Positions 5,740 to 10,723 of a stretch of 10,723 nucleotides of DNA are shown here, piece after piece; positions within the stretch are counted from its first letter, which is position 1, and the number at the start of each line of letters is the position of its first letter. The translations under genes and the position numbers were made by a program. The notes beneath the pieces are model-generated. The model worked only from the letters and a program-made list of their open reading frames with translations, was not told where the DNA came from and searched no databases. The stretch lies in NCBI GenBank assembly GCA_964615775.1, contig CAZTQB010000013.1:1-10723 (forward strand), read 5' to 3'. The stretch is from JALHOM01 sp964615775 (GTDB lineage: Bacteria > Patescibacteriota > Saccharimonadia > Saccharimonadales > 2-12-FULL-41-12).

Positions 5740-6367
5740 GTCGACTCATAATTGCATCTTCTGGCTGCAATATTTTTGCCCGATTAGACGCACACTTCTT
5801 TATATCTTTATCTATCCAATGATAGTGTGTACAACCTAAAACTATCACATCAGCTTTTTGCTCTAATACATCTTCTATTGTTCTTTGTATTTCAATGGAG
5901 TCTAGCTCATTTTTTTCAATCATTTCTGCCCATTTACTACAATCTGGCTCTAAAACTATAATATTTTTTGCGTATGCATTTTTGAGTTGTTGATATCGGC
6001 CACTTTTTAAAGTTGTAGGTGTAGCACAAACAGCAATTACGTTAGATTTGGTAATCTGGCTGGCTGGCTTAACCATTGGCTCAATACCAATAATAGGTGT
6101 ATCGATTAACTGTCTTAAGTCATTAATAATCGTGGTGGTTATGGTATTACAGGCAACAACAATGACATCACACCTTTTACTTAAATCAATCATTATTGGC
6201 ACTACAAGCTTAAGTAAATCTCTGGGAGATTTACTGCCATAAGGTAAGTTCTGTGTATCGGCTCGGAAAATAACCTCTAAATTTGGAAAATTGTGCCTAA
6301 CTGCCTCTGCAACTGACTTGCCGCCTTTTCCAGAGTCAAATACACCAACGGTGATAGTTTTAGGCAT
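5711..6367 (-). CDS. murI: Glutamate racemase (MurI)
   Basis: MurI converts L-glutamate to D-glutamate for peptidoglycan, without a cofactor, using two cysteines. Here D11-S12 sits in V-F-D-S-G-K-G-G, the first catalytic cysteine is C73 (V-V-A-C-N-T) and the second is C179 (L-G-C-T-H-Y), with H181 beside it. The N-L-P-Y-G motif is at 40-44. At 218 residues it is clearly shorter than the usual 265-285. The chosen start, M-P-K-T-I-T-V-G-V-F-D, overlaps the folD stop by 8 nt; a longer upstream frame to 6532 exists but reads through folD and lacks family similarity. It is translated from the folD mRNA, probably by coupling. Its product is the substrate of the adjacent, convergent murD gene. Confidence 0.93.
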   Translation of the reverse strand: MPKTITVGVFDSGKGGKSVAEAVRHNFPNLEVIFRADTQNLPYGSKSPRDLLKLVVPIMIDLSKRCDVIVVACNTITTTIINDLRQLIDTPIIGIEPMVKPASQITKSNVIAVCATPTTLKSGRYQQLKNAYAKNIIVLEPDCSKWAEMIEKNELDSIEIQRTIEDVLEQKADVIVLGCTHYHWIDKDIKKCASNRAKILQPEDAIMSRLKTVLQQLD

Positions 6368-7169
6368 TTTTTTGACCACTTGTAGCATTAACAACATTCT
6401 CGAACAAGGCACAGACCGTAAGTGGTCCAACACCACCTTTTTGTGGTGTAATAGTGATATCCGGTAAATCATACATACTCTCCTGGACATCGCCAACCGT
6501 TTTACCGTCTTCGCTAGCAACCCCAGCATCAACTATAACCGCATTTGGTTTAACCATGTCTGGATACAAAATCGCCGGTGAACCAGTAGCAGTAATAATA
6601 ATGTCAGCGGTTTTGGTAATTTGTGCTAAGTTCTTTGTCAGTCTATCAGCTACCAATACATCATATCCCGATGATTTTAGAATTTTTTCTAAAGGCTTGC
6701 CAACCAATTTTCCACGTCCAATAAGTAAAATTTTTTTGCCAGCAAAATCTACGTTATACCCAGCTAAGAGCCACATAATCGCCATAGGTGTAGCTGGCTG
6801 CATTGACGCATTGACGCCAAGTGCATCAACATCTTTACTAGATAAAACTTGGTCACATAGCTCATCTGTCTCAGACGTATCAAATAGCGGAAGCTGCAAG
6901 ATAATACCATGTACTGTCGGATCATTATTTAGAACCTCAATCTGCTGACTAGCTCCAGCCTGGTCAATCATGAAATGCTCCACCTCTACACCTACATCCG
7001 AACCATATTTTTTCTTCAAGCGTACATAAGTATCAATCACTGGGTCTAGTTTAGTCTGAATTATTGCTAACTTCGGTGTTATTTTATAGTTTTGAACCAA
7101 ATTCCTCACTTGGCGTGCTTGACGCTCCTTGATAAACTCTGCTAACTCTAAGCCGTTTAAGTACTTCAT
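6360..7169 (-). CDS. folD: Bifunctional methylene-THF dehydrogenase / methenyl-THF cyclohydrolase (FolD)
   Basis: FolD interconverts 5,10-methylene-, methenyl- and 10-formyl-tetrahydrofolate in the cytoplasm. The protein has 269 residues, slightly short for the family. Visible signatures are the catalytic Y48-V-R-L-K52, G-I-I-L-Q-L-P-L (88-95), K-D-V-D (112-115), the nucleotide-binding G-R-G-K-L-V-G-K-P (151-159) and T-P-Q-K-G-G-V-G-P-L-T-V (241-252). Two usual positions differ: the common P-C-T-P is P-A-T-P (125-128), and D-G-F/L-H after K-D-V is D-A-L-G. The key Tyr/Lys pair is intact, so activity is expected. It is the first gene of a folD-murI operon with an 8-nt overlap, read divergently from the large surface-protein gene. 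The linkage to murI is probably a packing effect; no shared pathway is obvious. Confidence 0.93.
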   Translation of the reverse strand: MKYLNGLELAEFIKERQARQVRNLVQNYKITPKLAIIQTKLDPVIDTYVRLKKKYGSDVGVEVEHFMIDQAGASQQIEVLNNDPTVHGIILQLPLFDTSETDELCDQVLSSKDVDALGVNASMQPATPMAIMWLLAGYNVDFAGKKILLIGRGKLVGKPLEKILKSSGYDVLVADRLTKNLAQITKTADIIITATGSPAILYPDMVKPNAVIVDAGVASEDGKTVGDVQESMYDLPDITITPQKGGVGPLTVCALFENVVNATSGQKNA

Positions 7170-7176
7170 AGACTAT

Positions 7177-7182
7177 ATTCTA
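7177..7182 (-). promoter_or_regulatory. Likely -10 box of the folD-murI operon
   Basis: The minus strand reads TAGAAT, then seven bases, then the ATG at 7169. An overlapping TATAGT (7177-7172) ends only two bases before the ATG and would start transcription inside the gene, so the TAGAAT hexamer fits better. Either way there is no room for a Shine-Dalgarno leader. No clear -35 is seen. Confidence 0.45.
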
Positions 7183-7219
7183 AACTAGTTAACAAAAATT
7201 CAGCTAATTTTAAGTTTTT

Positions 7220-7247
7220 TTGCAAATTAGCATAAGCGTGCTATTCT
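7220..7247 (+). promoter_or_regulatory. Promoter of the large surface-protein gene
   Basis: TTGCAA (7220-7225), 16 bases and TATTCT (7242-7247), with TGC just before it, form an extended -10 promoter. The start point would be near 7254, giving a leader of about 40 nt. GAG at 7285-7287, inside AAAAGAGAA, lies seven bases before ATG 7295 as a modest ribosome-binding site. Confidence 0.5.
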
Positions 7248-7294
7248 GAAAGCGTATAAATTAAATAACACTTTTTAAATAAAAGAGAATCAAA

Positions 7295-10200
7295 ATGAAC
7301 ATCTTTAACCACAAAAAACCAACCGAAGCAACGTATTTTCAGTCAAATAGTCAGAGAGTAAAAACTTCTAGGCTAAGTTTTTTGGCTAACAATAAACCCC
7401 TAGTTGCTATTTTTAGTGGGGTAATAATACTTTCGGTAGTAAGTGGTGTAGTGATTTTACAAAAATCCCGCGGTTCTAAAGCTGCTACTACCACATATAA
7501 AACTTTAGGATGGAACGTTAGTAGTCATGACGGTTTTGGTAGCGATCTTGGTTGGAATTTTCAGAATCAAGGCCTTGATTTGATTGCAACAAATAATGCG
7601 GGTGAAAATCTAAAAATTCAATATAAGCCAGGAGTAAAATACACAAAAGGATTATTTTCTTGCTGGGTATTGCCAATTAAAGATCACATTACGGCTACAA
7701 GTATGGCTTTTAACCTTACTTCAGATGCCGCAGGCTCAACCAATGTTTTTGTACGCAGAAACGGTGATATATTATGGCAAAATAGTCGTGCTATGAATAA
7801 TCAATTAGTTAATATCCCGATTGGCGGCACAGGAGGTGATGTATCAGTTTGTCATCAAATAACTCCAGATGGGACAGCTAACCCAACTGTTTTGAAAGAG
7901 GCAAGATCTGTATTTGTTAATGATTACGTGGTCCATGGAACTTACCAACAAAGCACCACAACTCCAGATACCTATACAGTTAGTGGCTATATAAAAGGCC
8001 CAGATGGTGAAGGCGTATCGGGAGTACAGTTATTCTACTGTTCTAACGGGGATGCAGCCAGAAGTGGAGCCGAAGGATACTATCAGTTCACTATAGTGGA
8101 AGGAACAGGTTTTTGTGTACGAATCAATACTGACGCTAATGGCTTGGTAGGCAATTCTGCATACACAAGCCCAAATACTTCTTATGAGAATATGGTGGCT
8201 AATGGTACACCCGAGCAACGTCAACTTAACTTTAGTGTAGCTAAAAAACCAGTCGCAACTCCACCGGTAGGCACTCCAGCTACAGCAGGCACAACAGCTT
8301 CACAATGTCCTGGCAAACCAGCATCTGCATTTTGCAAAAATGCCACACTAAAGAATGGTGAGAGCGTAACACAAGAATTTGCTCCAAATAAAGCAGGACG
8401 TTACGCTGCTACGGTTAGAGCTAAAGGTGCAGGCAAAAATAGTATTGTAATTGCAAAAAATAGCGACCGTACACCAGGCAAAAATATTCCTTTTAAAGCT
8501 GATTCATCTACCCTAAACGTAACATCAGAATTTAATGGTCAATTAGGCATATCTGGTAACCTTATACAGCTAGATAATAATGATAGAGTTACAGTTACCG
8601 TATTTAACCAGTCGGCTACTCCACTAACTGTTGAATGGTTAAATCTTGACTACTCGGAGGAGTCGAGTAATAAACCGGCAGGAAGTAGCAATAGCCCTAC
8701 ACAAGGTAGTGGAGCGGTAACTGCACCTACACAAAATACACCAGCAGCTCCTAAGCCTACCAATGTTTGTCAACAAAAACCCGACCATCAACCAGGCAAG
8801 ACAGAAGTCAACGCCGTTAATATGCTCGGTACAGGATTGGCTTGTGTTGCAGACCCATCGACAGTGAGGCTATTTAATAATGAAGCATCTGTCAGCTATA
8901 AGTTTGTAGTGCCAGAGAATGGTCAATACGCCATAGATGCTGACCTGAAAAGCAATATGGACGGATTCTCACCTGATGAATTTATCAATAAATTTGGTCC
9001 AGCCGAATACAAAATTTCTATTAGTGGACGCAACAGTAAGTCTGGTATCGCCGGCAGACAATCTGATGGTGAAAAAGCAATGAAACTAGCCCTAATCCAA
9101 ACTTATGCACCTGAAAGGATAATTATCGACGGCAATTCAGGCTCTGAGTATTTAAAAGCTGGCGCTGAAATAACAGTAAGTATAAAAATGACCAACGACA
9201 CTTCGGGTAACGGCAAAGATCGAAATATGGATGTCGGAAATGTAAAATTAGTAAAACTCAAAAACCAACCTGGTAGTAATCCAACACCTAGCAATGGTAC
9301 TACTCCACAAGGCGGCGGAGACAACAGCACTAAAACTAACGGAGATGGCGGAGCATCGACTACGTCGCCAGTAAAATGCAATACCACACCAAATATAGCT
9401 AATGAGCGTATAAGAATAGAAGCTGAAGATACAACCGATAAAAATAATATAAATAACAACTCCGCAAGTAACTGTAAGCTTGTAAAATTAGAAAAAAATA
9501 AAGATAGAGTATCTGCTAAGTTCACAATACCATCTACGCCGAGTAAAAAATACACAGTTGCTGTAAGAGCAGCGTCTAATGGAGCTACAAGTCAAGTTTC
9601 AGTTAACAATACAGAAATGGATGGTAAATTTACTAAAACACTAGAAGCTTCAACTTACGGAGGATCTAAGATATACAAGCCACTAAGTACTGTTGATGTA
9701 ACCGTTACAAAGACCAACTCGCAAGGTAGCCTAGAGATTGACTGGATTGACCTAATTGCTAGCGATGCCGACTCTTCCGCAACCTCAAACCCTTCAATAC
9801 CAGACTATGAGAACCTAAGCTCGACGAACAATGGGAATGCCACGAGCAACCCTTCTTCTAATGATAGGTGTGGTACTCAAAGTTCTATAAGTAAATACGA
9901 TGGCGACGCAAAGAACAGTAACTGCGACACCGTAAAAGATGGCGATAAACAAGTTGTGAAGCTGAGCAAGCAGAACCAGTTTATAGAACATAGTTTTGCA
10001 CCCGTAAGCGAAGATAGTGATTACATCATAGGCTTTTCACTGAAAAGTAAAGGTCCTAGAGCATTTAATGATGTAGCCAGAATATTTATAAATGGCAAAC
10101 CTCAAGTACTTTATGGCCAAGAGGGTGAGACCTTTTACGTCAACAGTGCAGACTATTATAACTATACAGTTAGATTTAGAGTATCAAAAGACACACCTAC

Positions 10201-10708
10201 GACCGTAAGAGTTGTATTTAATAACCCAAATAACATGGCACGTGAACTATATGTAAGCCAATCTTCGGCAGAGAAAGCTCCAGAAGGCGAGCCAGACCCT
10301 AACTCTATATCCAGAGAAGCCCCTAATAGATCAGACAGCGTAGTAGAATCTCTAACAAACAAGGGAGGCAAAATAGTAACATTTATCGTTGATATTCCAA
10401 AAAAGATGGCTACTGCTGTTGTTAGACTATTTGATGACGGACAAGATGTTAAAGTAAATGAGAAATCATTAGTAAAATGTGATGCTGACCCGAGTAAACC
10501 AGACAGTTGTTCAGCTCTGTATAATAACGAGAAATACTTATGTTCGGTAGTAATACGTTATCAAAAAATGTCTAATGGCTCCTATAACGTTAAAGAAAAG
10601 CTATACTCTTGTATGGAGAAGATCAAAGAAGAAGGCGGCAACACCAAAACTCATGTCACTCCTGCAAACACAACTCCTGATCCTGGTTTTATTCAAGACG
10701 GGAACTAA
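7295..10708 (+). CDS. Large modular surface protein: N-terminal membrane anchor, Cna-B-like domain and four CBM-like modules
   Basis: This 1137-residue protein has a short basic cytosolic tail and one hydrophobic segment at about 36-55, acting as a signal anchor or an uncleaved/late-cleaved signal. Outside the membrane, residues 64-215 form an unrecognised domain with C123 and C186. Residues 226-315 resemble a Cna-B/SdrD-like fold (V-S-G-Y-I-K-G-P-D-G-E-G-V-S-G-V then E-G-Y-Y-Q-F) with C249 and C274. Four modules follow at about 338-453, 492-656, 695-823 and 859-990, separated by P/T/S/N/G-rich linkers. Module 3 has the I-E-A-E-D start and I-D-W-I-D-L end typical of CBM6/35 folds. A C-terminal domain (about 1013-1110) has four cysteines, and a disordered tail follows. 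No LPXTG motif, C-terminal helix or enzyme motif is seen. It is likely an adhesin or glycan-binding stalk. The gene ends in three consecutive TAA codons. Confidence 0.75.
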   Translation: MNIFNHKKPTEATYFQSNSQRVKTSRLSFLANNKPLVAIFSGVIILSVVSGVVILQKSRGSKAATTTYKTLGWNVSSHDGFGSDLGWNFQNQGLDLIATNNAGENLKIQYKPGVKYTKGLFSCWVLPIKDHITATSMAFNLTSDAAGSTNVFVRRNGDILWQNSRAMNNQLVNIPIGGTGGDVSVCHQITPDGTANPTVLKEARSVFVNDYVVHGTYQQSTTTPDTYTVSGYIKGPDGEGVSGVQLFYCSNGDAARSGAEGYYQFTIVEGTGFCVRINTDANGLVGNSAYTSPNTSYENMVANGTPEQRQLNFSVAKKPVATPPVGTPATAGTTASQCPGKPASAFCKNATLKNGESVTQEFAPNKAGRYAATVRAKGAGKNSIVIAKNSDRTPGKNIPFKADSSTLNVTSEFNGQLGISGNLIQLDNNDRVTVTVFNQSATPLTVEWLNLDYSEESSNKPAGSSNSPTQGSGAVTAPTQNTPAAPKPTNVCQQKPDHQPGKTEVNAVNMLGTGLACVADPSTVRLFNNEASVSYKFVVPENGQYAIDADLKSNMDGFSPDEFINKFGPAEYKISISGRNSKSGIAGRQSDGEKAMKLALIQTYAPERIIIDGNSGSEYLKAGAEITVSIKMTNDTSGNGKDRNMDVGNVKLVKLKNQPGSNPTPSNGTTPQGGGDNSTKTNGDGGASTTSPVKCNTTPNIANERIRIEAEDTTDKNNINNNSASNCKLVKLEKNKDRVSAKFTIPSTPSKKYTVAVRAASNGATSQVSVNNTEMDGKFTKTLEASTYGGSKIYKPLSTVDVTVTKTNSQGSLEIDWIDLIASDADSSATSNPSIPDYENLSSTNNGNATSNPSSNDRCGTQSSISKYDGDAKNSNCDTVKDGDKQVVKLSKQNQFIEHSFAPVSEDSDYIIGFSLKSKGPRAFNDVARIFINGKPQVLYGQEGETFYVNSADYYNYTVRFRVSKDTPTTVRVVFNNPNNMARELYVSQSSAEKAPEGEPDPNSISREAPNRSDSVVESLTNKGGKIVTFIVDIPKKMATAVVRLFDDGQDVKVNEKSLVKCDADPSKPDSCSALYNNEKYLCSVVIRYQKMSNGSYNVKEKLYSCMEKIKEEGGNTKTHVTPANTTPDPGFIQDGN
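8306..10264 (+). repeat. Four diverged beta-sandwich modules within the surface protein
   Basis: The modules cover about 8306-8653, 8768-9262, 9377-9763 and 9869-10264. Each begins with a cysteine just after a low-complexity linker and has a second cysteine 9-32 residues later. Each then carries an aromatic/aliphatic strand pattern such as G-R-Y-A-A-T-V-R-A, G-Q-Y-A-I-D-A-D-L, K-Y-T-V-A-V-R-A-A or D-Y-I-I-G-F-S-L, and closes with a strand like V-E-W-L-N-L or I-D-W-I-D-L. There is no DNA-level identity between them, so the duplication is old. Confidence 0.5.
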
Positions 10709-10723
10709 TAATAAGTACTAGCT

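Noticed and set aside
5711..6532. Longer murI frame of 273 residues
   Set aside because: The extra 55 N-terminal residues lie inside folD and show no MurI similarity. The family start motif begins right after the Met at 6367.
6454..6948. Plus-strand 164-codon frame inside folD
   Set aside because: It is antisense to a well-supported FolD with complete motifs and has no independent similarity.
9103..9555. Minus-strand 150-codon hydrophobic frame inside the surface-protein gene
   Set aside because: It is a shadow of the Thr/Asn/Gly/Pro-rich linker on the other strand; the Leu/Val-rich composition follows from that.
1..10723. CRISPR array, insertion sequence or tRNA gene
   Set aside because: No regularly spaced direct repeats, transposase motifs, terminal inverted repeats or tRNA T-arm signature were seen on either strand.

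Overview
This is a low-GC bacterial window with tightly packed, mostly short genes. All genes read with the standard code: long Gly-rich frames contain no in-frame TGA, so the TGA=Gly code of Absconditabacteria/Gracilibacteria is excluded. The gene set suggests a small Patescibacteria/CPR genome, possibly Saccharibacteria. The clues are a 7TM-type sensor kinase N-terminus, two receiver-only response regulators in tandem, shortened MurI and FolD, a divergent MurD, a large N-terminally anchored modular surface protein, and promoters that abut start codons. The taxonomic call is inference; there is no rRNA or tRNA in the window to test it.

Layout: 1-387 (-) is the N-terminal part of a multi-pass membrane protein resembling a 7TM histidine-kinase sensor, cut by the window edge. 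450-1769 (-) is a class I SAM-dependent methyltransferase with a large unassigned N-terminal region. 1770-2265 is a 496-nt gap holding the methyltransferase promoter, a strong minus-strand intrinsic terminator, a perfect palindrome and a candidate small RNA of about 79 nt. 2266-2916 (+) and 2971-3405 (-) are convergent genes for exported proteins; the second has a LysM-like domain. 3532-3912 and 3937-4305 (+) are CheY-like receivers. 4438-5739 (+) is murD, overlapping murI (5711-6367, -) tail to tail by 29 bp. murI lies downstream of folD (6360-7169, -) and overlaps it by 8 nt. 7295-10708 (+) encodes a 1137-residue surface protein with one N-terminal membrane anchor, a Cna-B/SdrD-like domain and four CBM6/35-like beta-sandwich modules.

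Together, MurI supplies D-glutamate and MurD adds it to UDP-MurNAc-L-Ala, so the centre of the window is a peptidoglycan precursor step; FolD supplies one-carbon folates. The two receivers and the truncated sensor are signalling parts. The three exported proteins face the cell envelope or a partner cell.

The most interesting layer is transcriptional. Cytosolic and signalling genes (sensor, both receivers, murD, folD) have a -10 box, often of the extended TGN type, ending 6-10 nt before the ATG, which implies leaderless or nearly leaderless mRNAs. The exported-protein genes and the methyltransferase have 25-60 nt leaders, with Shine-Dalgarno-like sequences of varying strength.
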